A DNA stretch of 64,000 nt, from the NCBI GenBank assembly GCA_902779395.1, contig CACZBK010000002.1:113647-177646 (forward strand), written 5' to 3'. This document shows, one piece after another, positions 24,549 through 33,547 of the stretch. The stretch is from an uncultured Lachnospiraceae bacterium (GTDB taxonomy: Bacteria > Bacillota > Clostridia > Lachnospirales > Lachnospiraceae). The notes beneath the pieces are model-generated. The model did not search any database, was not told where the DNA came from, and saw only the letters and a list, made by a program, of their open reading frames with translations. Made by a program: the position numbers and the translations under genes. Numbering within the stretch: the stretch's first letter is position 1; each line of letters starts with the position of its first letter.

Positions 24549-24577
24549 ATTGTATGTAAAGCCTCCTGTTTTGTCAA
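24549..24577 (-). promoter_or_regulatory. Promoter of the DUF349 gene
   Basis: Minus-strand TTGACA (24572-24577), 17-base spacer, TACAAT (24549-24554). The -35 overlaps the last codons of the upstream EAL gene. Confidence 0.75.
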
Positions 24578-26772
24578 TCGGCATTTACCTCTTTGCCTGC
24601 ATCTGCGGTGCTGTCCGCATCTGCTTTATCTTCGCTCTTTACCTCACGCTTAAACATCCCCTCAACGCCCCTTCGCATGCGATCTTCATATTCGCTGCCG
24701 GGCATGGGCTTTGCAAAATAATAACCCTGTATCATATCGCAGCCCTGGCTTGCAAGGAATTCTACCTGATCCCTCTCCTCAACGCCCTCCGCTACAGTCC
24801 GCATGTTAAGGCTCTTCGCAAGGCGTATCGCCTCGGATACGACTATCTCTTTTCTCTTTGAATCTGCATCACCGCGGAAGAATTCCGCATCCAGCTTAAG
24901 TACATCCAGTGCCATATCCTTTAAGGAATTAAGCGATGAATATCCGGCGCCGAAATCATCCATGGATACTAAAAAGCCATATTCCTTTAACCTGTCTATG
25001 GTACTTATCAGCGCGTTCTTATCATCAAAGAACGCACTCTCCGTAAGCTCTATCTCTATAAGGTCTCTCGGTGCTCCGGCTTCATCGACCATATCCCTGA
25101 TCTGCTCAGCCAGATCGCTCTCTATAAAGTGGGCACGCGATACGTTAACGGAAACAGGAACACAGTTAAATCCGCTGTTCAGCCACTTTCTCTGATCCCT
25201 TGCCACATGGCTTATCATATAATGGTCTATCTCGGTTATAAATCCGTTCTTTTCAAAGATGGGGATTATACGTCCGGGGCTTACAAAGCCGAATTCCGGG
25301 CTCTGCCAGCGGATAAGTGCCTCCGCACCCTTTAGTTCATTGGTATCAGGCGAATATTTGGGCTGGTAATATACCACGAATTCCTCATTCTTAAGCGCCC
25401 TCTCCTGATGCTCGGTCACGGCATCGATCCATTTCTGTTCCTCCATGAGCCTGTCGTCATAGAAGACTATGCCGGAATCCTCGCTCGGCTCGAGAGTTTC
25501 CCTGGCATTGCATGCATCATTGTATTCCTTCTCAAGATCCACATCCTTACGGCGTCGTATCCTGCCGCGTCTTATGGAAGCTTCTATTACGGAAACACCT
25601 GCCTGGAAACTGAACTTATGGTCCGAATCCGTCTTTTCCAGTTCCCCGATCAGATCGGAAAGCTTGGCTTTCAGCTGATCCTCAACGGAAAACTCCATCA
25701 GCAGTGCAAAGCTTGAGGAAGACACATGCGCCACCATTGCACTCTTCCCAAGGTATCCGCTGAGTGTATGATATACTTTCCAGAGTATCTTCTTTCCTGC
25801 TTTCAGTGAATGGATAACGCAGTAATTACGGTATTTTACAAAATAAAGGTTTACCAGTGCATACCTTCTGCCGGCATTGCGTCTTTTGCAGAGAAGCTTC
25901 TCCGCGTATACCAGAAACCACAGCCAGTTATGCCCGCCGGTATCATCATCCATAAAGAGCATGTTTGTGATCTCTTTCTGGCGCTGCACGCTCTTGATAC
26001 TCGAGAATAAAAGGATCACGAACACGAGAAGGTTGATAAGTATGAACGACTGCACCATAGCCACGATAAGTTCGGTATCATCCACGCTTATGCCTATGGT
26101 AACCTTAGCCACCAGAGTATAGGTCCCGCCGTTTATCTTTACGGGAAGCCATACGGGAATGGTATCCTGCATATTATCCGGATTCATCATTCCGAAGCCC
26201 GGAGATATCAGCGAGACAGTTACAGATTTAAACAGATCCTCGGCAGCGTTTGCATCCTGGGTATTCTCCTGCTGTCCGTGCTCGGAGATAAACTTTTCAA
26301 GATCCTGTTCCGAAAAATCAAAATCTTCGTCTAATTCATAGGTATCAAAATTGATGAAGCGGAAGAATCCTTCATGGAAATAGTCTTCTTCCTCATCCGT
26401 ATATACCAGGATCTCATGCCCCATCATGGGTATACCCAGTCTGATGGCATCCTTGCTGCAGGTATTCTCACCCTGCTGGTATATGATATTTCCTCTTATA
26501 TCCTTTACAAAGAAAGGCCTGTCATCGGCATCGAGAAGATCCAGTATCTCCTTATTTCCGGCTCTTCGTGAAGTCTCGTAGATCCTGGCTAAATACTCCA
26601 CGGAACCGTACTCACTGCTTACTTTTGAATAGAGCATGTTAAAAAAGACTATGCCAAGGATGACTACCAGCATCAGCGTTACCACATGGTAGGCGATAAA
26701 GTAGAACACAATGGACAGCCATGCATGTCCCTTGGTCATCCTGCTTATCTTTTTTTCTCTTTCACGAGCCAT
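24574..26772 (-). CDS. Membrane-bound EAL-domain c-di-GMP phosphodiesterase with degenerate GGDEF
   Basis: A 732-residue sensor enzyme. Two membrane helices (about 17-45 and 235-262) bracket an extracytoplasmic domain rich in acidic residues. A GGDEF-like domain follows, but its signature is replaced by SSSSFALL, so cyclase activity is unlikely. The C-terminal EAL domain keeps catalytic motifs: EALIRW (about 480), VNVSRAHF, ELTESAF, DDFGAGYSSL, KLDAEFF and AEGVE. It should hydrolyse c-di-GMP in response to an external signal. It begins three bases after the iorB stop, without a strong ribosome site of its own, suggesting co-expression with iorAB. Confidence 0.9.
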   Translation of the reverse strand: MAREREKKISRMTKGHAWLSIVFYFIAYHVVTLMLVVILGIVFFNMLYSKVSSEYGSVEYLARIYETSRRAGNKEILDLLDADDRPFFVKDIRGNIIYQQGENTCSKDAIRLGIPMMGHEILVYTDEEEDYFHEGFFRFINFDTYELDEDFDFSEQDLEKFISEHGQQENTQDANAAEDLFKSVTVSLISPGFGMMNPDNMQDTIPVWLPVKINGGTYTLVAKVTIGISVDDTELIVAMVQSFILINLLVFVILLFSSIKSVQRQKEITNMLFMDDDTGGHNWLWFLVYAEKLLCKRRNAGRRYALVNLYFVKYRNYCVIHSLKAGKKILWKVYHTLSGYLGKSAMVAHVSSSSFALLMEFSVEDQLKAKLSDLIGELEKTDSDHKFSFQAGVSVIEASIRRGRIRRRKDVDLEKEYNDACNARETLEPSEDSGIVFYDDRLMEEQKWIDAVTEHQERALKNEEFVVYYQPKYSPDTNELKGAEALIRWQSPEFGFVSPGRIIPIFEKNGFITEIDHYMISHVARDQRKWLNSGFNCVPVSVNVSRAHFIESDLAEQIRDMVDEAGAPRDLIEIELTESAFFDDKNALISTIDRLKEYGFLVSMDDFGAGYSSLNSLKDMALDVLKLDAEFFRGDADSKRKEIVVSEAIRLAKSLNMRTVAEGVEERDQVEFLASQGCDMIQGYYFAKPMPGSEYEDRMRRGVEGMFKREVKSEDKADADSTADAGKEVNAD

Positions 26773-26775
26773 TAC

Positions 26776-27348
26776 TTATGCTTTTTCTCCCAGTTCAAAA
26801 GCCTTTCTGTTCATTTCCAGGAATTTTGCGGGAACCATGGCTTCCATGGTCTTCATCCATGTCTCACGAGGAATATCGAAATAATGTGAAAGCCTTCCCA
26901 TCAAAACGATATTAACGGCCTTCGCGGAACCGGCTTCCTCCGCAAGCTTAAGGCAGTCAAGTGCATCCACCTTTACTCCCGCATCCTTCATCTTTTTAAC
27001 CAGCTCATCGGGATAAGTCATCGCGCCGGTGATGACAGGCATGGGATCGATCTGCTGTATATTCGTCACGATCTGCCCGTCGGGCTTTAAATATTCCATC
27101 CAGCGCGCAGCTTCCAGAAGCTCAAAACTCACGATATAATCAGCCTCACCCTTGTCTATCACCGGTGAATATACCTTATCGCCGTAGCGAACATAGGTGA
27201 CCACGCTTCCTCCGCGCTGGCTCATACCATGCACTTCGGATACCTTCACATCATATCCTTCATCCAGGAGAAGCTTTCCTAAAAGCTTGCTCGCAAGGAG
27301 CGACCCCTGTCCGCCGACGCCTACTATCATTACATTCTTAGTTTCCAT
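26776..27348 (-). CDS. iorB: Indolepyruvate:ferredoxin oxidoreductase, beta (gamma-domain) subunit
   Basis: A 190-residue subunit of the 2-oxoacid:ferredoxin oxidoreductase family, gamma-type domain, opening with VMIVGVGGQGSLLASKLLG and a SEVHGMSQRGGSV motif. With IorA it oxidatively decarboxylates aryl pyruvates from aromatic amino acids to aryl-acetyl-CoA and reduces ferredoxin. It sits 18 bases after iorA and three bases before the EAL gene. Confidence 0.92.
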   Translation of the reverse strand: METKNVMIVGVGGQGSLLASKLLGKLLLDEGYDVKVSEVHGMSQRGGSVVTYVRYGDKVYSPVIDKGEADYIVSFELLEAARWMEYLKPDGQIVTNIQQIDPMPVITGAMTYPDELVKKMKDAGVKVDALDCLKLAEEAGSAKAVNIVLMGRLSHYFDIPRETWMKTMEAMVPAKFLEMNRKAFELGEKA

Positions 27349-27366
27349 GATCGTTAAGTCCTTTCT

Positions 27367-29097
27367 TTATTCAAATGCGCCCACGGGGCAGAGCTGACTG
27401 CAGACGCCGCAGCCAACGCAAAGTGTATTGTCTATGCAGGCCTTACCGTTCTTTATGCTGATAGCAGGGCAGCCGATGCGCATGCAGGACTTACAGCCTA
27501 TACACTTATCGGTATTCACCTTAAGAGGTGCATTATGCTTAACGTATTTAAGCAATGCACAGGGTCTGCGGGAGATGATCACCGAAGGCTCCTTAGCCGC
27601 CAGCTCTTCCTTAACGGCCTCATCACACTGCTTAAGATCATAGGGATCCACCACACGCACCCTGTTAAAGCCCATAGCCTTACAGAGAGCTTCCAGATCT
27701 ATCTTTCCTGCGGGATCACCCTTTATGTTATAGCCGGTAGTGGGATTCTGCTGATGTCCCGTCATGCCGGTGATGGAATTATCCAGTATTATCACGGTCG
27801 AATTCGACTGGTTGTATGCTATGTTCGCAAGTCCCGTCATACCGCTGTGCATGAAGGTGGAGTCACCTATCACGGCTACGGTCCTGCTTTCATTTTCTCC
27901 CTCACCTGCGATATTGAATCCGTGTATCGCGGAAAGGGAAGCGCCCATGCAAAGGGTCATGTCTATAGCAGAAAGAGGTGCCACGGCTCCTAAAGTGTAG
28001 CAGCCTATGTCGCCAAGTACCGTGCACTTGTTCTTGCTGAGTGTGTAGAAAAGGCCTCTGTGAGGGCAGCCCGCACACATAACGGGAGGACGCATGGGAA
28101 TCTGATCCTCCACTGCCTTTCCTGCGGGGATATCCTTTCCGAAAGCCTTCCTTAAAAGGTTCTGTGAGAACTCTCCCTCCATAGGGAACAGCTCTTTTCC
28201 TTCCACCTTAAGGCCCAGTGCCCTGCAGTGATTCTCGATGATGGGATCCAGCTCCTCTACCACCACAAGCCTGTCTACCGAAGCCGCAAAATCCTTTATC
28301 AGCTGTACGGGCAGGGGATTTACCATACCCAGCTTGAGCACGGATACGCTGTCACCGAAGATCTCCTTAACATACTGATAGCTGGTGGATGAGGTTATGA
28401 TACCCAGCTCCTTACCGCCCTTTTCCACGCGGTTGATCTTTGAGGTCTCTGCCCATGCGGCAAGCTTTCTCGTACGCTCCTCCACGAAAGGATGGCGCTT
28501 AATGGCATTGCCGGGCATCATCACATACTTGGGTATGTTCTTTTCGTATGCTTTTTTAGCGGGAAGCACACGCTCTGCGGTCTCCACCACCGACTGTGAA
28601 TGTGCCACTCTGGTGCACATCTTTATGATAACGGGAGTATCGTACTCCTCTGAAAGCTCATATGCGATCTTAACGAATTCAAGGCTCTCCGCGGAATCGG
28701 AGGGCTCGAGCATGGGCACCTTCGAAGCAATGGCATGATGCCTGGAATCCTGCTCGTTCTGGGATGAATGCATGCCCGGATCGTCAGCCACACCGATTAT
28801 CACGCCGCCGTTCACTCCGGTATAGGACATTGTATAAAGAGGATCCGCTGCCACATTAAGTCCCACGTGTTTCATTCCGCAGAATACTCTTCTTCCGGCA
28901 AGCGATGCTCCGAATGCAGCCTCCATGGCTACCTTCTCATTAGGAGCCCACTCACAGTAGATATCATCATACTTGACCGCTTCTTCAGTTATCTCGGTAC
29001 TGGGTGTGCCCGGATAGCTGGATACAAAGCAGCAGCCCGCTTCATACAGCCCGCGGGCAAAGGCCTTGTTGCCTAGCATAAGTTCTTTCATCATCAT
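27367..29097 (-). CDS. iorA: Indolepyruvate:ferredoxin oxidoreductase, alpha subunit
   Basis: A 576-residue subunit. It has the pyrimidine-binding SSYPGTPSTEI segment at the N-terminus and the TPP-binding region VIGDSTFMHSGMTGLANIAY with a downstream Asn (about 400-430). The C-terminal ferredoxin domain carries two 4Fe-4S clusters (CIGCKSCMRIGCP and CVGCGVCSQLCPVG). Three consecutive ATGs open the frame; AAAGGA is spaced best for the second or third (start at 29094 or 29091, MKELMLGN). No phenylacetate-CoA ligase is adjacent, although one often accompanies this pair. Confidence 0.93.
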   Translation of the reverse strand: MMMKELMLGNKAFARGLYEAGCCFVSSYPGTPSTEITEEAVKYDDIYCEWAPNEKVAMEAAFGASLAGRRVFCGMKHVGLNVAADPLYTMSYTGVNGGVIIGVADDPGMHSSQNEQDSRHHAIASKVPMLEPSDSAESLEFVKIAYELSEEYDTPVIIKMCTRVAHSQSVVETAERVLPAKKAYEKNIPKYVMMPGNAIKRHPFVEERTRKLAAWAETSKINRVEKGGKELGIITSSTSYQYVKEIFGDSVSVLKLGMVNPLPVQLIKDFAASVDRLVVVEELDPIIENHCRALGLKVEGKELFPMEGEFSQNLLRKAFGKDIPAGKAVEDQIPMRPPVMCAGCPHRGLFYTLSKNKCTVLGDIGCYTLGAVAPLSAIDMTLCMGASLSAIHGFNIAGEGENESRTVAVIGDSTFMHSGMTGLANIAYNQSNSTVIILDNSITGMTGHQQNPTTGYNIKGDPAGKIDLEALCKAMGFNRVRVVDPYDLKQCDEAVKEELAAKEPSVIISRRPCALLKYVKHNAPLKVNTDKCIGCKSCMRIGCPAISIKNGKACIDNTLCVGCGVCSQLCPVGAFE

Positions 29098-29123
29098 GGT
29101 TCCTTTCTTCAGATATAAAAGCT

Positions 29124-29152
29124 ATTTTATCACATGCATTATGGTTTCACAA
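29124..29152 (-). promoter_or_regulatory. Promoter of iorAB
   Basis: Minus-strand TTGTGA (29147-29152), 17-base spacer, TAAAAT (29124-29129) with TGTGA before it (extended -10). Confidence 0.65.
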
Positions 29153-29162
29153 AACTAACTAT

Positions 29163-30113
29163 TTATGCATGAAGCTGTTTTTCCCATACTATATGCAAAA
29201 ACCTGCTTATCTCCTTCCAGGCCTCCGTGGCTTCGGGATACAGATTAAAACCCATCTGGAAGATATGCCACATTCCGGGATAAACATGTACCTTGACCCT
29301 TCCGCCTGCGAAACGTGCCTTGGCTCCCACGGAGAGAGTATCATCCAAAAGCATCTCCATCTCCCCCACCTGCATAAGCATGGGAGGAAAGCCGCGGTAG
29401 TCACCGTTCACGGGAGATATATACGGATCCATCGGATCATGATCCGCATAATAGCCTTCCTTATATACAAGACTCTTTCTGGTACCGCCGAAGACAGGAT
29501 CGGCATCGTATTTTTCCTGATATGAATCCCCGCTCTTGGTCAGATCCGTCCATGCGCTCATGGTTATAAAGCCCCCGGGCATGGGCATCCCGTGATCCTT
29601 AAGATACAGCCCCAGCGCCAGTGAAAGGCCTCCCCCCGCACTGTCGCCTGCGACCACTATATGTTCGGGATTATAATCCTGCTCAAGAAGCCAGCGGTAT
29701 GCCTCTACTGCGTCCTGCAACGCAGCGGGATAGGGATGCTCAGGCGCCACCCTGTAATCCGGTGAGAGCACATCGGCCCTGCATTCGCCGCTCATCTCTA
29801 TATACACGGCAGCCGCTTCGCGGTAGGTATTATGGATACGGCCGTAATAGCCGCCTCCGTGAAGCTGGAGGATGGCATAGCGGTCACGCATTAAAGAAAA
29901 CTGATCTATGGGACTTATCATCTCCATGGTGTAATCCTCCATGTCGATGATGGTACGGCGCAGATGCTCCGGACAGCGCCACTCCGGCTCAAGATCGCTT
30001 TTAATATTCTGAAGGTCTCCGTTCACACGGAGCTTCCCTATAAGCGGAAAATGATTGGCTGCCTGTACTATCCGTCGTGCTGTCTGCCCTCGCAGGCTGG
30101 TGGTCTCGTCCAT
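29163..30113 (-). CDS. Alpha/beta hydrolase, HSL-type esterase
   Basis: A 316-residue cytoplasmic esterase of the hormone-sensitive-lipase group. The oxyanion motif HGGGYYG is near residue 84, the nucleophile is in GDSAGG (about 155), and the catalytic His is in GMWHIF (about 282). It likely hydrolyses short acyl or acetyl esters. It is the last gene of the operon GT4-SGNH-acyltransferase-DUF6320-esterase; 84 bases separate it from the previous gene, and GAGGA lies ahead of the ATG. Confidence 0.87.
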   Translation of the reverse strand: MDETTSLRGQTARRIVQAANHFPLIGKLRVNGDLQNIKSDLEPEWRCPEHLRRTIIDMEDYTMEMISPIDQFSLMRDRYAILQLHGGGYYGRIHNTYREAAAVYIEMSGECRADVLSPDYRVAPEHPYPAALQDAVEAYRWLLEQDYNPEHIVVAGDSAGGGLSLALGLYLKDHGMPMPGGFITMSAWTDLTKSGDSYQEKYDADPVFGGTRKSLVYKEGYYADHDPMDPYISPVNGDYRGFPPMLMQVGEMEMLLDDTLSVGAKARFAGGRVKVHVYPGMWHIFQMGFNLYPEATEAWKEISRFLHIVWEKQLHA

Positions 30114-30197
30114 TTATCAATCCTCGCAGTATATATAAACCGGTGTCTGCATAATAATAAATCTCTGCAGGGTCACAAGGTGATCCCTCATCATGAC

Positions 30198-30893
30198 TTA
30201 TACATGAAATCTTCTCTTCAGCTCTCTCTTTACCGCTCTTTCGCCCAGCAGTATCGTTCCGAAGAAATAGAGTACCGTTACTATCACACATATGATCGGA
30301 AGGATCAGATTACTCTTCTTTGTAGCTATATCAAGACTTATTATCCCCACGCTGCATACGCCGAGGAATAAAAGCAGCAGTGTATAGCTCCACCAGCGGC
30401 TTCGGTTTAACATCATCAGGAAAAAGACTATGCCGTCCCCGAAAAGTATCACTCCCGGGATGGCCCACTGCAGCGCCCAGCCGTAATTTCCCGTATATCT
30501 GTCTATCACATACAGTATTATCATTGCCGTGACCATCTGCAGCCACACCTTTAAGGCAAAGCCGGAATCATGGCTCACCCAGTAAAGAAGGAACAGGTAT
30601 CCGTAAACAAATGCTCCTCCGGTGATCGCGGACCAGTACACCTGCGGCGTCGTATAATGATTTATGACTATCAGTATCGCCTCGCTCACCATGAATGAAA
30701 ACAGTATCAGGCGCAGCCAGAAACGCAGTATCCTCTGACGTCTCTGGGCATTGGGATAGGGCGCTCCGTTACCGTAACGCATCCTTATCGCTTCCTGCTG
30801 TTCTTCGTTAAGCTCTTCCGTAACACAATGGCACAAAGGACAGATATCGTAATCCTGAAGCAGGCTTATGTTACACTGAGGGCATCTGACCAT
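30198..30893 (-). CDS. Zinc-ribbon membrane protein (DUF6320-like)
   Basis: I start at the ATG at 30893 (MVRCPQCNISLL), which has a perfect AAGGAGG upstream and gives 231 residues. A four-cysteine zinc ribbon (CPQC and CPLCHC) occupies residues 4-27 and is followed by about six hydrophobic helices. The start lies within the last codons of the upstream acyltransferase gene in another frame, so translation is coupled. Proteins of this type tend to be encoded with condensation-type acyltransferases in Clostridia, as here. Function is unknown; the ribbon sits on the cytoplasmic side if helix 1 follows it inward-out. Confidence 0.75.
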   Translation of the reverse strand: MVRCPQCNISLLQDYDICPLCHCVTEELNEEQQEAIRMRYGNGAPYPNAQRRQRILRFWLRLILFSFMVSEAILIVINHYTTPQVYWSAITGGAFVYGYLFLLYWVSHDSGFALKVWLQMVTAMIILYVIDRYTGNYGWALQWAIPGVILFGDGIVFFLMMLNRSRWWSYTLLLLFLGVCSVGIISLDIATKKSNLILPIICVIVTVLYFFGTILLGERAVKRELKRRFHV

Positions 30894-32244
30894 TTTCGTC
30901 CTCCTTTGTATCATCTGCAGTATCCCCGCCCTTTTTATCCTTTTCCGGCTCAGGCGGGCTTAAATATTCATTGGTCTCCACCGCAGCCTCCACACCGTCT
31001 TTTGCGATGGACTGGAAAAAGCGTTTCTGTATCGAAACATCCGTAAGGCAGGATGTAAAGGTCACTATAAGCGTTCCGTTATAGGAAACTATGGCACCTT
31101 TTATATTCTGTCCGCGGCTCATGGAAAGCATGCCGTAAAAATGCTCGATATACTTTTTATACTGCTCCTTCACTTCCATGTTGCCCACATTGGTCATGGT
31201 CGAAGTAGCGGTATCCGCCGACATCATATAAACTAATTTAATAGCGATATTCTTGATAAATACGGGAATGGGCCGCAGGAAACGGTTCTGTTCATTCGAT
31301 ACATTATAAGAGAGGATATTATCCAGATTCTGCGGATCCATCTGTTCTCTGAGGCTGTCTGCCGCTATCTGCATAACTTCTTCACGGCTGTAGCTGTCTT
31401 TTTCGGGAAGGAATTTCGAAGCTATTATCACAAAGAAATTCTTCATGGTATGTGATTCATAGCGGCTGCGCAGATCCACCGGCACACAGCAACTTATGGG
31501 CAGCTTTGACGGAGCTCCCTTAAGATATTCCTTATATATGGCGTATACGTAATTACCCACGATATACTGGTTTATGGTAAGCCCGTACTTTTTTGCGGCG
31601 GCCTTAAGCTCATCCACCTTAAAATACCCGTGCATCACGTTAAGCTCGCCCTTGGGCCGGCGCTCACCTCTTATGACCAGCGCTTTTTTCGATCCGTAGG
31701 CGGTATCATGACTGGCACCTTTTTTAAAATTCTTAAGATAACTGTCCTCCATATCCATGAAGATACCGGAGCTTATCCTGTCCTTTTCACCTGCGAATTC
31801 TTCGGGATGTGCCAGACGCAGATATTGGTAAGCCAGCTCTTTTAAAAAGACCAGTCCGCCGTAACCGTCTGTGAGCGCATGGAAGACTTCCAGATTGATA
31901 CGCTTTTTATAATATGTCACGCGGAACATATAATGATTGTTCCTGCTCTTGTTTATATATGCGCCCGGGAAGAGCTCCTCCTCCCTTACCTTCGGGACCG
32001 GACGGTCGTTTTCCTCAAAATAATACCAGAAAAGTCCCAGACGGAGACGCATCCGGAATATAAGGAACTGCGACAGCACCTTTTCCAGGGCCTCCTGCAG
32101 AAGATCCCCGTTTATATCCTCGGTAAGGGACACGCTCTCACGGTAGACACTGCTCATTCCCTCGGTGCTTATGACCGGGAAAAGAAGTGCCGTATTATCA
32201 AGTTTTGCCCATACCGGAACTTTTTTCTTAGTCTTTGGTGTCAA
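30871..32244 (-). CDS. Condensation-domain-like acyltransferase
   Basis: A 457-residue protein of the CoA-dependent acyltransferase (condensation/PapA/alcohol acetyltransferase) superfamily. The catalytic HxxxDG motif is HALTDGYGG (about residue 120). The family transfers acyl groups to an alcohol or amine; the substrate is unknown. Translation starts at TTG (32244) with AGGAG ten bases upstream; the nearby ATG is out of frame. The C-terminus is a charged tail (EKDKKGGDTADDTKEDENG). It overlaps the zinc-ribbon gene start by 23 bases and follows the SGNH hydrolase gene. Confidence 0.8.
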   Translation of the reverse strand: MTPKTKKKVPVWAKLDNTALLFPVISTEGMSSVYRESVSLTEDINGDLLQEALEKVLSQFLIFRMRLRLGLFWYYFEENDRPVPKVREEELFPGAYINKSRNNHYMFRVTYYKKRINLEVFHALTDGYGGLVFLKELAYQYLRLAHPEEFAGEKDRISSGIFMDMEDSYLKNFKKGASHDTAYGSKKALVIRGERRPKGELNVMHGYFKVDELKAAAKKYGLTINQYIVGNYVYAIYKEYLKGAPSKLPISCCVPVDLRSRYESHTMKNFFVIIASKFLPEKDSYSREEVMQIAADSLREQMDPQNLDNILSYNVSNEQNRFLRPIPVFIKNIAIKLVYMMSADTATSTMTNVGNMEVKEQYKKYIEHFYGMLSMSRGQNIKGAIVSYNGTLIVTFTSCLTDVSIQKRFFQSIAKDGVEAAVETNEYLSPPEPEKDKKGGDTADDTKEDENGQMPSV

Positions 32245-32268
32245 TTATCCATATCTCCTGATCAGGTA

Positions 32269-33525
32269 TTATGCAGTAAAAACAGATAAGAGATCAAATG
32301 CCGGCGGTGCGTTATCGTCTTCGCTCTTATGCCATGCCGGCCCCCCGCTTATGAGCTCTCCGCTCTCATAACCAAGTTCGTCAGGCGTACCCAGGATACG
32401 TATCTTAAGCTCATGCTCCATGGTCTTTTGCTTAACACCCTGATATTTCTTTAGCTCTGCAGCACTGTTTTCATACCTTGCCGGGCTGAAAGCTTCTTTA
32501 GTCTGTCCCGTTACCACACAGCCGTGACGCATCACGGGTATAACAGATAAGCAGTCGCCCCAGTCCTGGTCGAAATTGGCATCCAGCATTACGGCATTTT
32601 CTTCATCACCATCCACTACAGCCACCGCAACGGGTGCCGGGCGCTTAACGGTGCGCCTTATCTGTACGGATATCTCGCTGCAGTTTAATCTAAATACTAT
32701 CTCATCCCCGGCCTTTCTTCCGCTCCAGCCGCCGCGGAAATGGTCCGCAGGATATTCCTTTTCTTTTGTATCCTTCACAAAGCCGGCAAGATAAGCTTCA
32801 CAGTCCTTATTCTGAAGACATACGGCCTTTTCCCATGCATTCGGACTCAAAGGCGCCGGGATATCGGCATCCGCAGCTTCTCCGCCGGGCTCTGCGGCCA
32901 CATCCGAAAGAAAGTCAGTTACCATATCCGCTATCATCTTATGCCCCGTATCATTTGGATGCAGCATATCCTGAGTAAATAAGGAAGCTTCTATCAGGCC
33001 GTCCTTAAGCTTCTTATATATCGAATCAACACAGCTTATACAGGGCAGGGCATAATGCTTTCCCAGCTTAAGATGCCACTGCTGAGCACTGACGCCGCTG
33101 TCATACTGGACAAAATGCAAAAGGACCACAGCCGGGTGCTGAGCGCTGAGCAGTATCTGCCTGAGCAGCCCTTCATAAGTCTCAAAATAAAATTCGTTTG
33201 CGGCATCATTTACCGTAAAATCCACAAATACCACATCCGGAGCATGAGTGAGTACATCCCTCCCCACCCTGGCCGCACCGTAATCGGAACCTGTGCCGCC
33301 TATACCGGCATTTACATAGCTTATGGTGCTATCCGGGAAAGTCTTCACCCACCAGTCATGGATAAGCTTTGCATAACACTTATCATGCGAAGTGGAGGAA
33401 TAACCCTCGGTAATTGAGCCGCCTATAAAGGCCACGCACAGATCCTCCCCTCTGCGGGCCTTATCCATGGCTTTTATGAGGGCAGTGTGGCTGCCGCTGT
33501 TTATCACGGGATCATAATCCGACAT
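32269..33525 (-). CDS. SGNH/GDSL hydrolase
   Basis: A 418-residue hydrolase. The N-terminal SGNH domain has the nucleophile in FIGGSITEG (about 37), a Gly-rich block II (NAGIGGTGSDYG), VDFTVND in place of block III, and the catalytic Asp/His region LHPNDTGH (about 190). The C-terminal half (from about 240) is probably a beta-sandwich of unknown role. No signal peptide is visible. Such enzymes commonly remove O-acetyl groups from sugars. It lies between the glycosyltransferase and the acyltransferase genes, so it may edit acylation of the same product. Confidence 0.82.
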   Translation of the reverse strand: MSDYDPVINSGSHTALIKAMDKARRGEDLCVAFIGGSITEGYSSTSHDKCYAKLIHDWWVKTFPDSTISYVNAGIGGTGSDYGAARVGRDVLTHAPDVVFVDFTVNDAANEFYFETYEGLLRQILLSAQHPAVVLLHFVQYDSGVSAQQWHLKLGKHYALPCISCVDSIYKKLKDGLIEASLFTQDMLHPNDTGHKMIADMVTDFLSDVAAEPGGEAADADIPAPLSPNAWEKAVCLQNKDCEAYLAGFVKDTKEKEYPADHFRGGWSGRKAGDEIVFRLNCSEISVQIRRTVKRPAPVAVAVVDGDEENAVMLDANFDQDWGDCLSVIPVMRHGCVVTGQTKEAFSPARYENSAAELKKYQGVKQKTMEHELKIRILGTPDELGYESGELISGGPAWHKSEDDNAPPAFDLLSVFTA

Positions 33526-33547
33526 ACTGCAGTGTACTCCTTCACGG

